From Streptococcus hyointestinalis (GTDB taxonomy: Bacteria; Bacillota; Bacilli; Lactobacillales; Streptococcaceae), in assembly GCF_011039275.1 (NCBI RefSeq), contig NZ_JAAKGB010000001.1, positions 1,426,001 to 1,490,000 of the forward strand: 64,000 bases of DNA, written 5' to 3'. Below, piece by piece: positions 48,148-58,376 of this stretch. Position 1 is the first letter of the stretch. Each line of letters begins with the position of its first letter. The position numbers were made by a program, and so were the translations under genes. The notes beneath the pieces were generated by a model, which worked only from the letters and a program-made list of their open reading frames with translations, had not been told where the DNA came from and ran no database searches.

Positions 48148-49345
48148 CTTGTCTCCTTCTCGCAAACTCTAAAATAGCAGATCTGTCATTTGCCAAGTCA
48201 CCATCTACAATAGCAAGCTCCACCGCTGACAAATGCTCCCCTAAGCTAGGACCTGGTGTCAAGCCAAGTTGCTTTATCAAATCAGCGCCATTGACCACAA
48301 TCTCGTGCTTATCGTAGATAGGCAAGTCCTTATAAATAGCGTCAATGCTTTCGTAATCCACTGCTAGCCCCTTTGCTTCACGCAGGCGCTCTGCAAGACA
48401 TACCAAGTCCCTGCCATAATGGTAAAGTATCCGCCTATCAACAGGCTGTTCTAAGCGAAGCTCATAGATCGCCATGATAGCAGTCACTTCCTTTTGGAAC
48501 TGACTAGAGGTTTTCCATGCCTTTAAAAAGCCTCTCGGATTTTGGCACTTCATCTCTAATAGCAAAGCTGCCCAAGCCTGAGTAGAGCTGACAAAGACTG
48601 TGTCTGTCATCTCCTCAGTCATAGCCAGTAAAGCTGGCGCTTGGTCGTCTAACTGTGGCAGATAGCGATAAGCCTCACAATCAACAAAGGCACGCAAACC
48701 TTTCTTCCAAAATGGAGCTACAAGCAGCTTATCCAGCTCGATAAAGGAGCGTTCAATCGAAATTTTCTCTAAAAGGTGAGCATGGCTCTTCATGGCAGCA
48801 AAAGTCTTTTCTTCAAGCGTAAAGTCAAGGCTAGCTAAGAAACGCAGACCACGCAAAATCCTAAGTGCATCCTCGTTGAAGCGCTCTTTTGGCTCACCGA
48901 CAGCACGCAGGATTTTATGTTCAAGGTCATCCAGTCCACCAAAATGGTCAACAATCTCACCGTCTGGCGCTAAGGCAAAAGCATTGACCGTAAAATCACG
49001 GCGCTTCAAATCCTCATCGAGAGAGCGCACAAAGTTTACTTGACTCGGACGTCGATAGTCCACATAGACATCCTCTGTCCTAAAGGTCGTAATCTCATAT
49101 TCGCCATCCTCTTCAAGCACCAAAACAGTCCCATGCTCAATGCCGATATCGACTGTCCGCTTAAAAATCCGCTTGGTCTCCTCGGGATATGAGCTGGTCG
49201 CAATATCAACATCATGGATAGGACGATTTAAGAGTGCGTCACGGACACTTCCGCCGACAAAGTAAGCCTCATAGCCAGCTGAGCGAATTTTCTTCAATAT
49301 GGGCAAAGCCTTCTGAAATTCAGAAGGCAAGTGTGTTAATTTCAT
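48140..49345 (-). CDS. cca: CCA-adding tRNA nucleotidyltransferase
   Basis: A 401-residue class II nucleotidyltransferase that adds or repairs the tRNA 3' CCA. The metal-binding [20 protein letters not shown] (~31-50) holds the active-site Dx[14 protein letters not shown], and [20 protein letters not shown] are further family motifs. It overlaps dapB by four bases (ATGA) and the ABC-F gene by eight, so the three are co-translated. Confidence 0.95.
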   Translation of the reverse strand: MKLTHLPSEFQKALPILKKIRSAGYEAYFVGGSVRDALLNRPIHDVDIATSSYPEETKRIFKRTVDIGIEHGTVLVLEEDGEYEITTFRTEDVYVDYRRPSQVNFVRSLDEDLKRRDFTVNAFALAPDGEIVDHFGGLDDLEHKILRAVGEPKERFNEDALRILRGLRFLASLDFTLEEKTFAAMKSHAHLLEKISIERSFIELDKLLVAPFWKKGLRAFVDCEAYRYLPQLDDQAPALLAMTEEMTDTVFVSSTQAWAALLLEMKCQNPRGFLKAWKTSSQFQKEVTAIMAIYELRLEQPVDRRILYHYGRDLVCLAERLREAKGLAVDYESIDAIYKDLPIYDKHEIVVNGADLIKQLGLTPGPSLGEHLSAVELAIVDGDLANDRSAILEFARRRQDE

Positions 49346-50109
49346 AATAATTTTTCCAAACCATAAACTAATTTTTGCGCTGTGACAACTTTCTTGATAC
49401 CCAGATTGACGCCACTCATAAAGGAGCTTCGATCATAAGAATCATGGCGAAGCGTCAGCCCCTCACCTTGCGCACCAAAGATGACCTCTTGATGGGCGAC
49501 AAGCCCCGGCAAACGCACGCTATGAATACGAAAACCATCGTACTCTGCCCCACGAGCTCCCGCTAGAGACTCGGTTTCATCAGGAACACCTTGGTGTTTT
49601 GCCTGTCTCACCTGCGAGATAAGCTCCGCTGTCTTGATAGCCGTTCCGCTCGGAGCGTCTTTTTTCTGGTCATGATGTAGCTCGATAATCTCAAGGTCTG
49701 GGAAATACTGCGTTGCTTTTGCTGCAAACTCCATGAGCAAAATCGCACCAATGGCAAAGTTTGGAGCAATCAAGCCACCCAGCTTTTTCTCAGCTGAAAA
49801 AGCAATCAGCTCTTCTATCTCGCTTTCTGTAAAGCCAGTTGTGCCAACGACAGGAGCAAAGCCATTTTCAAGGGCAAAGCGGGTATTGGCATAAGCGACC
49901 TCTGGTATGGTAAAGTCCACCCAGACATCCGCATCAATCCCTGCCAAGTCCTCTTTTTGCTGATAGACAGGCACACCGTCTAGCTCGTCCACTTCAGCTG
50001 TAGGCGACAAAAGGGCAACGAGCTCAAGCTCCTCATCCTTTTTAACCATATCAAGCGCAGCACTTCCCATGCGTCCTGTAAATCCTGCAATAATGACTTT
50101 TATACGCAT
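49342..50109 (-). CDS. dapB: 4-hydroxy-tetrahydrodipicolinate reductase
   Basis: A 255-residue enzyme of the lysine pathway, reducing with NAD(P)H. Visible motifs are the nucleotide-binding [17 protein letters not shown] (~6-22), [32 protein letters not shown] and the catalytic [20 protein letters not shown]. It is full length. It overlaps cca and lies 15 bases after the degV gene in an operon. Confidence 0.96.
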   Translation of the reverse strand: MRIKVIIAGFTGRMGSAALDMVKKDEELELVALLSPTAEVDELDGVPVYQQKEDLAGIDADVWVDFTIPEVAYANTRFALENGFAPVVGTTGFTESEIEELIAFSAEKKLGGLIAPNFAIGAILLMEFAAKATQYFPDLEIIELHHDQKKDAPSGTAIKTAELISQVRQAKHQGVPDETESLAGARGAEYDGFRIHSVRLPGLVAHQEVIFGAQGEGLTLRHDSYDRSSFMSGVNLGIKKVVTAQKLVYGLEKLL

Positions 50110-50123
50110 CCTTATCTCCTTTT

Positions 50124-50975
50124 TTAAATTTTTGGTGTCACACCAAAGCAGATTGCTCCCTCACCAAGGTGTGTGGCGATAACACTGCCAAAGCTAACAA
50201 GGTCAATGCCTTGGTAGCCTTCATCAGTCATCGTCTCTCGCAAACGCTCTGCCTTATCCGCCGCATGCCCTTCGATGATGAAAATATCGTAATCGCAAGC
50301 ACCAGCCGATGTTGTCTCCTCTAAAATCGCTAGCATGCGCTTCATCGCTTTCTTTTCAGTGCGGACTTTTTCATAAACAAGGATTTTCCCCTCGTCATTA
50401 AAGTACAAAATCGGCTTGATACTGAGAAGATTTCCCAAAATAGCTGCGCCATTTGACAAACGTCCGCCCTTAACCAAGTGGTTCAAATCATCCACCATGA
50501 TGTAGGCTTGCGTCTTGTCAATCTGGTAAGCGAGTTTTTCAAGAATCGTCTCAAAAGCAACGCCATCCTCAGCTAAGCGCAGGCAATTGGTCACCATGCG
50601 TCCTAGCGGGTAGGAAGTGATACGACTATCTGGAAAGGCTATGGTCAGCTTGTCATAATCATCTGTCAAAAACTGGATATTTTGCCAAAATCCTGAAATC
50701 CCTGATGACAAAAAGAGCCCGATAACATGGGTAAAGCCAGCACTTTCAATCTGGCTTAGAGCTTCTTCTAGGTCTGCAAGGCTAGGTTGGCTTGTCTTTG
50801 GAAGGTCTTTTGAGGCTGCCATCTTAGCGTAAAAGTCGCTAATGGTCAGATTTTTCCCTTCGACATAAGACGTTTCTTCGATAGTGACCGGAATATCAAG
50901 GACAAAAATATCCTCTCGGTCTGCAACTTCTTGCGGTAGTACCGCTGTATTATCAGTAATTATAGCTAATTTCAT
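50124..50975 (-). CDS. DegV family fatty-acid-binding protein
   Basis: A 283-residue DegV-fold protein. Typical parts: [37 protein letters not shown] (TSQPS motif that contacts the fatty-acid head), GISGFWQNI, and [20 protein letters not shown]. These proteins bind fatty acids, and related FakB passes them to FakA kinase. A FakA gene is not seen here, so its role as a FakB is unproven. It overlaps the DUF1149 gene by one base. Confidence 0.9.
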   Translation of the reverse strand: MKLAIITDNTAVLPQEVADREDIFVLDIPVTIEETSYVEGKNLTISDFYAKMAASKDLPKTSQPSLADLEEALSQIESAGFTHVIGLFLSSGISGFWQNIQFLTDDYDKLTIAFPDSRITSYPLGRMVTNCLRLAEDGVAFETILEKLAYQIDKTQAYIMVDDLNHLVKGGRLSNGAAILGNLLSIKPILYFNDEGKILVYEKVRTEKKAMKRMLAILEETTSAGACDYDIFIIEGHAADKAERLRETMTDEGYQGIDLVSFGSVIATHLGEGAICFGVTPKI

Positions 50976-51355
50976 TAACTGTTAAACTCCAAATTCAAGC
51001 CCGGACGGTCAAGGGCAATCTCTGTAACTTCATAGGTTAAGCGTTGCACCATATCAAGTAAAGGAGCCGCCAAGTCTTGAACTTCTTCTTGACTAAAATC
51101 TTTTGGTGCATCAATCAAACGGTCTTTGATGTGAACTAATTGTGACACCGCACCGCTAATGACAAACTCATCACGGACAACCATGAACTGAAGGACAGCA
51201 ACAACACTTGTGCGTACAGCCTCTTCATCACGCTCTGCTAGTTGGAAAGTGACCTCAAAGTTGGTCTCTGGAGTACCATTTTCCTTTTCCCATTCTAGGT
51301 TTCTAGCGTCATAGTGGTATTGGTTCACAAATTCTTTTTCACGGGTAAGTTCCAT
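50975..51355 (-). CDS. DUF1149 family protein
   Basis: A 126-residue soluble protein recognised as the DUF1149 group common in streptococci, with [20 protein letters not shown] near the start and the beta-rich [19 protein letters not shown] segment. Its function is unknown; the fold resembles SecB-like chaperones, which is inference. It starts the DUF1149-degV-dapB-cca-ABC-F series on the minus strand, after GAGGAG. Confidence 0.8.
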   Translation of the reverse strand: MELTREKEFVNQYHYDARNLEWEKENGTPETNFEVTFQLAERDEEAVRTSVVAVLQFMVVRDEFVISGAVSQLVHIKDRLIDAPKDFSQEEVQDLAAPLLDMVQRLTYEVTEIALDRPGLNLEFNS

Positions 51356-51426
51356 GTTTTTTCTCCTCTATATCTGGGTATTCCCAAGTAATAACGGTAT
51401 TAACTGACCTTTTAGTAGAAATCTTG

Positions 51427-51984
51427 TTACTTTTTGAGAGCTTTCCACTCTTTATCTAAAAGTGCCATGATGAGCGTATCAGCGTAGCCATCCTGTGTCT
51501 TGATACTCTCACGCTTACGCCCTTCGAGCTTAAAACCAGCCTTTTCATAGACAGCCTGCGCTCTAGGATTAAAAGAATAAACCTCTAATTCCAAGCGATG
51601 AAGACCAACCGTACCAAAGACAAAATCACAAACAGATGTCGTCATCCAACTGCCCAGCCCTTGATTCCAGTATGCTTTATCAAAAATCACGATACGAAAG
51701 TTTGCCGATTGGTCAAGCTCATCTATGTCATTCACCACAGCTTCACCGATGAAAGTGCCATCTGGTGCCACAAGGATAAAGTCAAAACGCTCCGAACTTG
51801 AGACAATACGATTGTGATAGCGGATAATATCATCTCGACTAAAGGTCTGTGTCGTTCCCGTCAGATAGTCCACTTCCTCGCAAGTTTTGGTAAAGCAATC
51901 TTGATAGTACTTCTCAGCTTCCCCTTTCTTAAAAGAACGAAGCGTAAAGCCATCACGCTGCCAACAGGCAGTCTTTTTGGTCAT
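51427..51984 (-). CDS. GNAT acetyltransferase, RimJ/RimL type
   Basis: A 185-residue acetyltransferase with IGEAVVNDIDELDQSANFRI, then IVFDKAYWNQGLGSWMTTSV (acetyl-CoA loop), LHRLELEVYSFNPRAQAVYE and KAGFKLEGRKRES. This arrangement is typical of the RimJ/RimL subgroup that acetylates protein N-termini, aminoglycosides or spermidine. The start at 51984 follows AGGAGAG. The target is not visible. Confidence 0.85.
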   Translation of the reverse strand: MTKKTACWQRDGFTLRSFKKGEAEKYYQDCFTKTCEEVDYLTGTTQTFSRDDIIRYHNRIVSSSERFDFILVAPDGTFIGEAVVNDIDELDQSANFRIVIFDKAYWNQGLGSWMTTSVCDFVFGTVGLHRLELEVYSFNPRAQAVYEKAGFKLEGRKRESIKTQDGYADTLIMALLDKEWKALKK

Positions 51985-52139
51985 ATCAGCTCTCCTAAGC
52001 ACTTGTCAGTTTTGGTTAGCACATACAATCACTGTGCTATAACTTTACTAAGCACCAAGTCCAAATAGTTTTATGTCGACCTAGTGACTTAGTTTAGATA
52101 GTTAGACTCATTATAGCATATTTTAAGAAAGGATTAAAG

Positions 52140-52667
52140 TTAGAATTTCTTTTGAGGATGCTTAGCGATGATTTCTGGATAGCTTGTGAGTAGCTCCTCA
52201 CCTTTTGGTGTTAAGCGTAAGCCACGGAGTGAAAAATAAGCCCCTAACTCTTCTTCGCTTAATAACTCTTTAAGTGTAGCGTCCACGTCACTTCTTTTCA
52301 TTTTGGACAGCCCTTTAGCACCCTTTTCTTTTAAAATCTGCTTGAGTTTAGTTGCTGGGATATGGTCAAGCGAGTCAAAAGCCGACTCAACCACTACATA
52401 ACCCTCCTCAATCACAAAGGAAAGTGCGTCAGCGCCGTTGACACCATAGCTGTATTCAAAGTATTTTGAAAAAGGTGTCTCTGTCGTAAAAGTGCCAAAG
52501 TGAATCCGCCACAGCAAGATGATGTGCCCTGGCAAAACGCCTTCCTTAGTTCTTATCATGTTGCGCTTTGGCACTTTAGGTGTGGTATTCACTTCAAGCA
52601 AATCACGCTTGCTTGAGATATATGGGATTTCTGGATAATCTTTGTAGAGTTCTTGAATTGTTTTCAT
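52140..52667 (-). CDS. SAP-domain-like protein of unknown function
   Basis: A 175-residue protein. The segment IPATKLKQILKEKGAKGLSK then MKRSDVDATLKELLSEEEL (about 100-140) resembles a SAP helix-extension-helix DNA-binding domain. The N-terminal half (EGVLPGHIILLWRIHFGTFT, YFEYSYGVNGADALSF) has no recognised domain. The end reads LRLTPKGEELLTSYPEII. It is a monocistronic gene ended 155 bases before the acetyltransferase gene. It is upstream of the IS3 insertion, which sits about 37 bases before its start and may affect its promoter. Confidence 0.6.
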   Translation of the reverse strand: MKTIQELYKDYPEIPYISSKRDLLEVNTTPKVPKRNMIRTKEGVLPGHIILLWRIHFGTFTTETPFSKYFEYSYGVNGADALSFVIEEGYVVVESAFDSLDHIPATKLKQILKEKGAKGLSKMKRSDVDATLKELLSEEELGAYFSLRGLRLTPKGEELLTSYPEIIAKHPQKKF

Positions 52668-52758
52668 AGAGCTATTATATCAAAAAACAAAAAGACTGAA
52701 CAATGAACCGCACCCCAAAAGTTGGACAGAAAAAATCTAACTTTTGAGGTGTTTTTGT

Positions 52759-53271
52759 ATGAAATTAAGCTATGAAGATAAAGTCAAAATATATGAGATG
52801 AGAAAATCAGGTGTTACTTGGTCACAAATTCATAACCAGTTCGGTGTGAATACGAATAACTTAAGGTATATGGTTCGCTTAATTGACCGTCATGGCATAG
52901 AGGTTATTCAAAAGACGACCAATCGTCACTATTCCCCTGAGCTAAAACAGGAAATCATTGATAAGGTTCTGATTGAGGGTTATTCTCAAGGGAGTGTTTC
53001 TATTGATTATGCACTTCCTAATATGGGAATATTACCAAATTGGATAGCACAATACAAGAAAAACGGATATACTATTGTTGAGAAACAACGAGGGAGACCA
53101 ACAATGGGACGTAAACCTAAAAAGAAGCTTGAAGAGATGACCAAACTAGAACGCCTTGAATATGAAAACCTATGTCTTAGAGCGGAGAATGCCGTGCTAA
53201 AAAAGCTGAGAGAGTTCCGATTGAGGGACGAAGCAGAACACGACGAAGCACAGAGATTGTTCAAGGATTAG
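52759..53271 (+). CDS. IS3-family transposase OrfA
   Basis: A 170-residue helix-turn-helix protein: [20 protein letters not shown], a second domain [20 protein letters not shown], then a leucine-zipper-like tail ([20 protein letters not shown]). It binds the ends and, fused to OrfB by frameshifting, forms the transposase. An A-AAA-AAG slippery heptamer at 53199-53205 in its reading frame makes the -1 shift. The start is the ATG at 52759. Confidence 0.9.
   Translation: MKLSYEDKVKIYEMRKSGVTWSQIHNQFGVNTNNLRYMVRLIDRHGIEVIQKTTNRHYSPELKQEIIDKVLIEGYSQGSVSIDYALPNMGILPNWIAQYKKNGYTIVEKQRGRPTMGRKPKKKLEEMTKLERLEYENLCLRAENAVLKKLREFRLRDEAEHDEAQRLFKD
53199..53205 (+). promoter_or_regulatory. Programmed -1 frameshift site (A AAA AAG)
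   Basis: The heptamer is in the correct register of OrfA (AAA at 53200, AAG at 53203). After slipping one base back, reading continues [20 protein letters not shown] and on into OrfB without a stop. This is the standard IS3 control of OrfAB fusion. Confidence 0.8.
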
Positions 53272-53297
53272 TAAACCAATTCCCTTTAGACATTCTC

Positions 53298-54602
53298 TTG
53301 AATCAATTGAAGTTATCCCGTTCCAGTTACTACTACCAATTAAATCGTTTAAGGTCCGTAGATAGGGAAGCGACTCTCAAAAAAGAAATCAAAGCCATTT
53401 TCAAAGAGCATAAGGGACGTTATGGCTATCGTAGAATTTGTTTAGAACTCCGTAATCGCGGTTATCATATTAACCATAAAAAAGTCCAACGGTTATTGCG
53501 TGTCCTAGGTTTAAAAGCTACTATCCGTCGTAAGCGTCACTATTCTTCTTATAGAGGGGAAGTTGGGAAAAAAGCAGATAATCTCATTCAAAGAGATTTT
53601 AGAGCTAATAAACCTTATCAAAAGGTATACACAGATGTGACAGAGTTTTCAATAGCTTCAGGGAAGCTTTACCTATCGCCTGTTTTGGATGGCTTTAATA
53701 GCGAAATTATCAGCTATGATATTTCAACGTCTCCAAATATGTATCAACTTCAACGGATGTTAAAGCAATCCTTCCCTAAAGACAATTATCAAGGGGCTAT
53801 CCTTCATAGCGACCAAGGTTGGCAATACCAACACGATTATTATCATCGTTTCCTAAACTCAAAAGGGATTCATCCCTCTATGTCTAGGAAAGGGAATAGT
53901 CCTGATAATGGGATGATGGAATCTTTCTTTGGTATTTTGAAATCTGAACTGTTTTATGGACACGAACATGAATTCAAATCGCTTAAACAATTAAAGAGAG
54001 CTATTGAGGACTCTATTCATTATTATAATCACAAGCGTATCAAGGTTAACCTAAAACAATCTTATTGTGCGGTTAAGATAGCCTCTCCGATGATTGAAGA
54101 GGTTAGATACTATGCACAAGAGTTGCTTAGACTTACAGAACGCCGACAAGTTACTTTAGATAACATGATAGAACTAGCTCAGCCTTTACCAGAATATGAT
54201 ATTCTGCTTTCTATTCCTGGTATTGCAGAGACTACTGCAACAAGCATTATTGGCGAATTGGGAGACGTTCGTCGGTTTCAGTCTGCCAATCAAATCAATG
54301 CTTTTATCGGTATTGATTTGAGACATTACGAATCTGGGATTTATCTGGCTCAGGAACACATTACCAAACGGGGTAACCCTTATGCCAGAAAGATTTTGTT
54401 CAAGACAATTCACAATATCACCACGGCTGGACATTACCATCCTTGTCACATTGCCGAATTTTACGAGAAAAGAAAACGACAATCGCAAGTGATTTCAACT
54501 AAATCAGCTACGATTGCCGCTATGCACCGTCTCATTCGGACGATACATTACCTCATTGTGCACAACAAACTTTATGACTATGATTTAGCTAAAAGTTACT
54601 AA
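53298..54602 (+). CDS. Chimeric transposase: IS3 OrfB DDE domain fused to IS110 C-terminal domain
   Basis: A 434-residue ORF of two unrelated halves in one frame. Residues 1-253 are an IS3 OrfB with HKGRYGYRRICLELRNRGY and the DDE core: Asp in KVYTDVTEFSIA, Asp in AILHSDQGWQYQ and Glu in PDNGMMESFFGILKSE. After HYYNHKRIKVNLKQ, where OrfB should end with SPVQYR-like residues, it becomes SYCAVKIASPMIEEVRYYAQ and then a full Transposase_20 domain of IS110 recombinases: LLSIPGIAETTATSIIGELG, INAFIGIDLRHYESG (conserved Ser), ITKRGNPYARKILF. The IS110 N-terminal DEDD domain is missing. Whether it is active is unknown. Confidence 0.88.
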   Translation: MNQLKLSRSSYYYQLNRLRSVDREATLKKEIKAIFKEHKGRYGYRRICLELRNRGYHINHKKVQRLLRVLGLKATIRRKRHYSSYRGEVGKKADNLIQRDFRANKPYQKVYTDVTEFSIASGKLYLSPVLDGFNSEIISYDISTSPNMYQLQRMLKQSFPKDNYQGAILHSDQGWQYQHDYYHRFLNSKGIHPSMSRKGNSPDNGMMESFFGILKSELFYGHEHEFKSLKQLKRAIEDSIHYYNHKRIKVNLKQSYCAVKIASPMIEEVRYYAQELLRLTERRQVTLDNMIELAQPLPEYDILLSIPGIAETTATSIIGELGDVRRFQSANQINAFIGIDLRHYESGIYLAQEHITKRGNPYARKILFKTIHNITTAGHYHPCHIAEFYEKRKRQSQVISTKSATIAAMHRLIRTIHYLIVHNKLYDYDLAKSY

Positions 54603-54779
54603 AAGTTTTATGCACTATCATTTTAGCACCTTATTAAAAATATAGCTAGATAGGGTGTTGTTTTGTTGTGCACTGTTTCCTGTTAAATAAAGGAAATTAC
54701 TCCTATACCAGTTAAATAGAGTAGCTTCTGGTAATAATTTCTTCTAAAAATCGTTGATATACTTGACAAATAGTAGAAA

Positions 54780-54814
54780 AGGACTTAGCCCTGTGCAATA
54801 CAGAACTAAGTCCT
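54780..54814. other. Strong hairpin in the IS right end
   Basis: AGGACTTAG (54780-54788) and CTAAGTCCT (54806-54814) pair perfectly, with an inner CTGT/ACAG. There is no T-run. The 54603-54838 stretch has no ORF and may hold the non-coding end of the IS110 segment or the IS3 end; it cannot be assigned. Confidence 0.5.
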
Positions 54815-54877
54815 TAGCTTAATCATTTGATATTTATTGTCCAACTTTTGGGGGGCAGTACACAACCTCAGTCTTTC

Positions 54878-55492
54878 TTATTTTTCACTTGGGTATTGGC
54901 GATTAAAGTGGCGTCTTAATACTGCTGTAAAGGCAATCAAAAACTCACGAATCATACCCGCTACACGCTCTGGACGCTCTGCTTTTCGTCTTGTAAACCA
55001 GCACATGAGAATGGAGATGATACTATCAACAATAATATCCTGATAATACTCCATCTCTGTTTTATCTAGTCTCATGTTTGTGAGATCAAAGCCAAGCAGC
55101 TTGTAATAATCCACAATCTCTGCCATTACGACCATTCGGATATTTTCACGTGTCTTCTCACGAATGACTGGTGTTGAGTGGTCACCAAGCAGAGCTGCGA
55201 ATAATTCTTCGTCTTGTAAAAATGCAATCACCTCTATAAGTGCCTGATCGACATCTGCTGCGTCTTTTCTGTGGGCATCATAGATAGCGGTCACCTTTCT
55301 AATCAAAAAGTCATAGTAAGAGCTTACCATCGCATCTTTATCAGAGAAATAAAGGTAAAAACCAGAACGGCTAATGAGAGCTTCTTCTGCGATTTGGGTA
55401 GCTCTCAATTTGTCATAAGGAATGTCCTGGAGAAGTTTTCCAGCCGCATGATAAATCTGGCGCCTTGTTCGTAATTTTCTAACAGTCGTCAC
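54878..55492 (-). CDS. TetR/AcrR family regulator
   Basis: A 204-residue regulator. The N-terminal domain has LRTRRQIYHAAGKLLQDIPY, DKLRATQIAEEALISRSGFY and LYFSDKDAMVSSYYDFLI, a standard TetR helix-turn-helix. The C-terminal ligand domain is helical (QALIEVIAFLQDEELFAALL, EREFLIAF-like end). It starts with GTG at 55492, after AAGGAG. The IS3 element lies just downstream of its stop (54878 versus 54863), so insertion took place at the gene end without visible damage. Target unknown. Confidence 0.85.
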   Translation of the reverse strand: MTTVRKLRTRRQIYHAAGKLLQDIPYDKLRATQIAEEALISRSGFYLYFSDKDAMVSSYYDFLIRKVTAIYDAHRKDAADVDQALIEVIAFLQDEELFAALLGDHSTPVIREKTRENIRMVVMAEIVDYYKLLGFDLTNMRLDKTEMEYYQDIIVDSIISILMCWFTRRKAERPERVAGMIREFLIAFTAVLRRHFNRQYPSEK

Positions 55493-55623
55493 CGTCTGTG
55501 CTCCTTATCTAAATAAATTTTGACCTAAAACATTACCCATTGTAACATATTTTTCAAGAAATATTTCAAAAACTTTCAATTTCTTTCAAAATTTTTCGCA
55601 CAACAGGTAAAAATGCCCAAATT

Positions 55624-56343
55624 TTAGCCCAAATAATCTTTTAAAAGGTCACACTCCCCATTTGTCAGTTTTCTGTAAGTACCAACAGCTAGCTTGGCAT
55701 CTAGCCAGAAAGGACCAAAGCGAATGCGCTTGAGATAAGTAACCTTAACACCATAAGCGAGAAACATCTTTTTCACTTGGTGAAACTTCCCCTCTCTTAT
55801 GGTCAGATGGGCACTGCTTTGCGATTGTCCAACTTCCAAAAGTTCTAGTTGGGCTGGCTGGCAGAGTGTTCCATCTGAAAAAGACACCCCCTTTTCAAAA
55901 AAATGGGGTGCGTCTTCTCCTAGCCATCCATTGACCTCGACATAGTAGGTTTTCTCAACATGGTGTCTAGGATGTAACATGCGAAAGCCTAGAGGACCAT
56001 TGGTCGTCAAAAGAAGAAGCCCTTCCGTGTCACGGTCTAAGCGACCAATCGGATAAAGCCCTTCTTTTCGGTCTTGTGGTGCTATCAGGCCAATGACGGT
56101 CTGATGTTTTTCGTCACGCACGGCACTAACCACACCAGCGGATTTATGGAGCATTAGATAAGACTCACCCTCTATCTGAACAGCTCGTCCAGAAACGGTA
56201 ATCTCCTGCAGGTGGCTATCGACATTGAGATTTGCTTTGGTTACTATGTGTCCATCGACACGCACCTGTCTAGAGCGGAGGAGTTTTTTGACCTCTCCAC
56301 GTGAGCCAACCTTGGCTTTTTCCAGTAATTTGTCCAGTCTCAT
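55624..56343 (-). CDS. rsuA: RsuA-family 16S rRNA pseudouridine synthase
   Basis: A 239-residue enzyme. An S4 RNA-binding domain (MRLDKLLEKAKVGSRGEVKK, then VTKANLNVDSHLQEITVSG) is followed by the synthase core with catalytic Asp in YPIGRLDRDTEGLLLLT and GFRMLHPRHHVEKTYYVEV, then REGKFHQVKKMFLAYGVKVT and YLKRIRFGPF. This is the RsuA/RluB/E/F type, most like RsuA by length. An independent start ATG at 56343. Upstream 55493-55623 is the gap before tetR with no feature seen. Confidence 0.92.
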   Translation of the reverse strand: MRLDKLLEKAKVGSRGEVKKLLRSRQVRVDGHIVTKANLNVDSHLQEITVSGRAVQIEGESYLMLHKSAGVVSAVRDEKHQTVIGLIAPQDRKEGLYPIGRLDRDTEGLLLLTTNGPLGFRMLHPRHHVEKTYYVEVNGWLGEDAPHFFEKGVSFSDGTLCQPAQLELLEVGQSQSSAHLTIREGKFHQVKKMFLAYGVKVTYLKRIRFGPFWLDAKLAVGTYRKLTNGECDLLKDYLG

Positions 56344-56364
56344 GCTGCTATTGTAGCATATCTC

Positions 56365-57072
56365 TTAGTTTTTCAAAAGAGAAGCAGCTTCTTCGTCTAA
56401 GATGATATACAGATTTGGATGGTCTTTTAGACTGCTTGCTGGAAGGTCTACTGTTTTCCTACCTTCGACCAAAGCCTTGATAGCTTCTGCCTTGTCTTTT
56501 CCGTAAGCCATAAGCACAATTTGCTTAGCAGAGACGATAGAGGCAATGCCCATCGAAATAGCTTGTTTCGGCACTTCGTCTTTATTAGCAAAGAAACGGC
56601 TGTTAGCCTCGATAGTGCTTGCGGTCAAGTCTACCACATGTGTCGTCTCATCAAAAGGTGTCCCTGGCTCGTTAAAGCCAATGTGTCCATTGCGCCCAAT
56701 CCCTAAAATCTGGAAATCAATCGGATGTGCTTCTAATAAGTCATCATAGCGCTTGGCTTCAGCTGTCAAATCCTCTGCCAATCCATTTGGCAAATAGTGC
56801 GCTTTAAAAGGTTTTGCCTTAAAGAGATGCTCTTCCATAAAGTGTGCATAGCTTTGCGGATGACTAGCCGATAGACCCACGTACTCATCCAGATTGAGAC
56901 TGGTCATTTGGCTAAAGTCCAAATCGCTGTCTGTGATTTCCTTATAAAAAGTCAAAGGTGTGCTCCCTGTCGCTAGCCCCAAGGTTTTACTTCCCTTTGC
57001 CATACTTTCTTTTAAAAGTTCAAATGCTTTTTTGCCACCTTCTTTGGCGTCTGCTACTCTAATAATATTCAT
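56365..57072 (-). CDS. nagB: Glucosamine-6-phosphate deaminase
   Basis: A 235-residue enzyme converting glucosamine-6-phosphate to fructose-6-phosphate and ammonia, linking amino sugar use to glycolysis. Family motifs: [16 protein letters not shown] (~32-47), [40 protein letters not shown] with catalytic His, and [20 protein letters not shown]. The start at 57072 ([13 protein letters not shown]) follows AAAGGAGG. Two NagR-type operators flank its -10 box. Confidence 0.96.
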   Translation of the reverse strand: MNIIRVADAKEGGKKAFELLKESMAKGSKTLGLATGSTPLTFYKEITDSDLDFSQMTSLNLDEYVGLSASHPQSYAHFMEEHLFKAKPFKAHYLPNGLAEDLTAEAKRYDDLLEAHPIDFQILGIGRNGHIGFNEPGTPFDETTHVVDLTASTIEANSRFFANKDEVPKQAISMGIASIVSAKQIVLMAYGKDKAEAIKALVEGRKTVDLPASSLKDHPNLYIILDEEAASLLKN

Positions 57073-57088
57073 CTCGTTACCTCCTTTA

Positions 57089-57129
57089 GGTCTATACCAA
57101 TCTTTACTTTTATTATATGGTATAGACCA
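57089..57129 (-). promoter_or_regulatory. nagB promoter with two NagR-type operators
   Basis: GGTCTATACCAA (57089-57100) and TGGTATAGACCA (57118-57129) are near-dyad copies of the NagR/dre consensus (TGGTATAGACCA). On the minus strand a TATAAT (57112-57117) lies between them. A GntR-type NagR would block transcription until amino sugars are present. Confidence 0.7.
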
Positions 57130-57219
57130 ATTTTTGTCAAGAAAAATCACAACTATCTTTAGCTTTTTTTGTGATATAATAAAAAAGCACCATTCATGAC
57201 TGAATAAAGGAGAATTTGC

Positions 57220-58248
57220 GTGAATACAAACGATTTTGATTTTGATTTGCCAGAAGAGCTAATTGCTCAAACGCCGCTCAAACAGCGTGATAGTTCAAAA
57301 CTTCTCGTCATCGACCACAAAGAGCACACTATGGTGGATACACACTTTGACCATATCATTGACGAGTTGAACCCAGGAGATGCGCTCGTGATGAACAATA
57401 CACGGGTCTTGCCTGCTCGTCTCTACGGTGAAAAGCCTGACACACATGGGCATGTCGAGCTTCTTCTTCTCAAAAATATCGAAAATGACGACTGGGAAGT
57501 TCTTGCTAAGCCAGCTAAGCGCTTGCGTGTGGGCGCACAGTTTTCCTTTGGAGACGGTAGACTCACAGCTGTTGTCAAGGAAGAGCTTGAGCATGGCGGA
57601 CGTATCGTGACCTTTTCATACGAGGGTATCTTCCTTGAAGTGCTAGAAAGCCTAGGGGAAATGCCTCTACCACCTTATATCCACGAAAAGTTAGAAGACC
57701 GTGAACGCTACCAAACAGTCTATGCCAAGGAAAATGGCTCCGCTGCAGCACCGACAGCAGGACTGCACTTCACCCAAGATTTGCTGGATAAAATCGCTGC
57801 AAAAGGCGTTAAACTAGTCTATCTGACCCTGCACGTTGGACTTGGTACTTTCCGCCCTGTATCTGTTGACAATGTCGATGAACACGAAATGCACTCCGAA
57901 TTTTACCAGCTCTCTCAAGAAGCTGCAGATACGCTCAACCAAGTCCGTTCAAATGGCGGACGTATCATTGCTGTCGGCACAACTTCTATTCGTACCCTTG
58001 AGACCATTGGTACAAAGTTTGATGGCGACATCAAAGCCGACTCAGGCTGGACCAATATCTTTATCAAACCAGGCTATCAGTTCAAGGTTGTAGACGCTTT
58101 TTCAACCAATTTCCATTTGCCAAAGTCAACTCTAGTCATGCTCGTTTCTGCCTTTGCTGGACGTGAGTTTGTCCTTGATGCCTACAAACACGCTGTCGAC
58201 GAGCACTACCGCTTCTTTAGCTTTGGGGACGCTATGTTTGTCAAATAA
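57220..58248 (+). CDS. queA: S-adenosylmethionine:tRNA ribosyltransferase-isomerase
   Basis: A 342-residue enzyme of queuosine synthesis. Motifs: [80 protein letters not shown] and [20 protein letters not shown]. Full length. The start is GTG at 57220 after AAAGGAG. It is divergent from nagB, and a TATAAT (57175-57180) is a candidate -10. Confidence 0.96.
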   Translation: MNTNDFDFDLPEELIAQTPLKQRDSSKLLVIDHKEHTMVDTHFDHIIDELNPGDALVMNNTRVLPARLYGEKPDTHGHVELLLLKNIENDDWEVLAKPAKRLRVGAQFSFGDGRLTAVVKEELEHGGRIVTFSYEGIFLEVLESLGEMPLPPYIHEKLEDRERYQTVYAKENGSAAAPTAGLHFTQDLLDKIAAKGVKLVYLTLHVGLGTFRPVSVDNVDEHEMHSEFYQLSQEAADTLNQVRSNGGRIIAVGTTSIRTLETIGTKFDGDIKADSGWTNIFIKPGYQFKVVDAFSTNFHLPKSTLVMLVSAFAGREFVLDAYKHAVDEHYRFFSFGDAMFVK

Positions 58249-58314
58249 ACTTTGAAAGGATAAAAACAAAGTTATCATCTTCTCATTTTTACAGACTCTT
58301 GCCCTAGACGCAGT

Positions 58315-58368
58315 AGTTGAGTGGGTTCTAATACGTTGATAAATCAACTTCTAGAACCCTACTCAACT
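58315..58368. repeat. Intergenic inverted repeat, first hairpin
   Basis: AGTTGAGT (58315-58322) pairs with ACTCAACT (58361-58368), enclosing GGGTTCTA...TAGAACCC and GTTGAT-AA-ATCAAC. This is a long imperfect hairpin after queA and may act as a terminator. The wider 58249-58508 gap holds no gene. Confidence 0.55.
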
Positions 58369-58376
58369 TTGCGGAG

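Larger units (their letters stand above)
52704..54863 (+). mobile_element. IS3-family (IS150-like) element carrying an IS110-derived segment
   Basis: A 2160-bp element with inverted ends CCCCAAAAGTTGGACA (left end begins 52704, TGAACCGCA) and TGTCCAACTTTTGGGG (right, ending near 54863). CAA occurs on both sides (52701-52703 and 54864-54866), matching a 3-bp target duplication. An ordinary IS3 element of this group is about 1.3-1.5 kb; the extra ~0.7 kb comes from the IS110-like segment in the second half. Confidence 0.85.
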
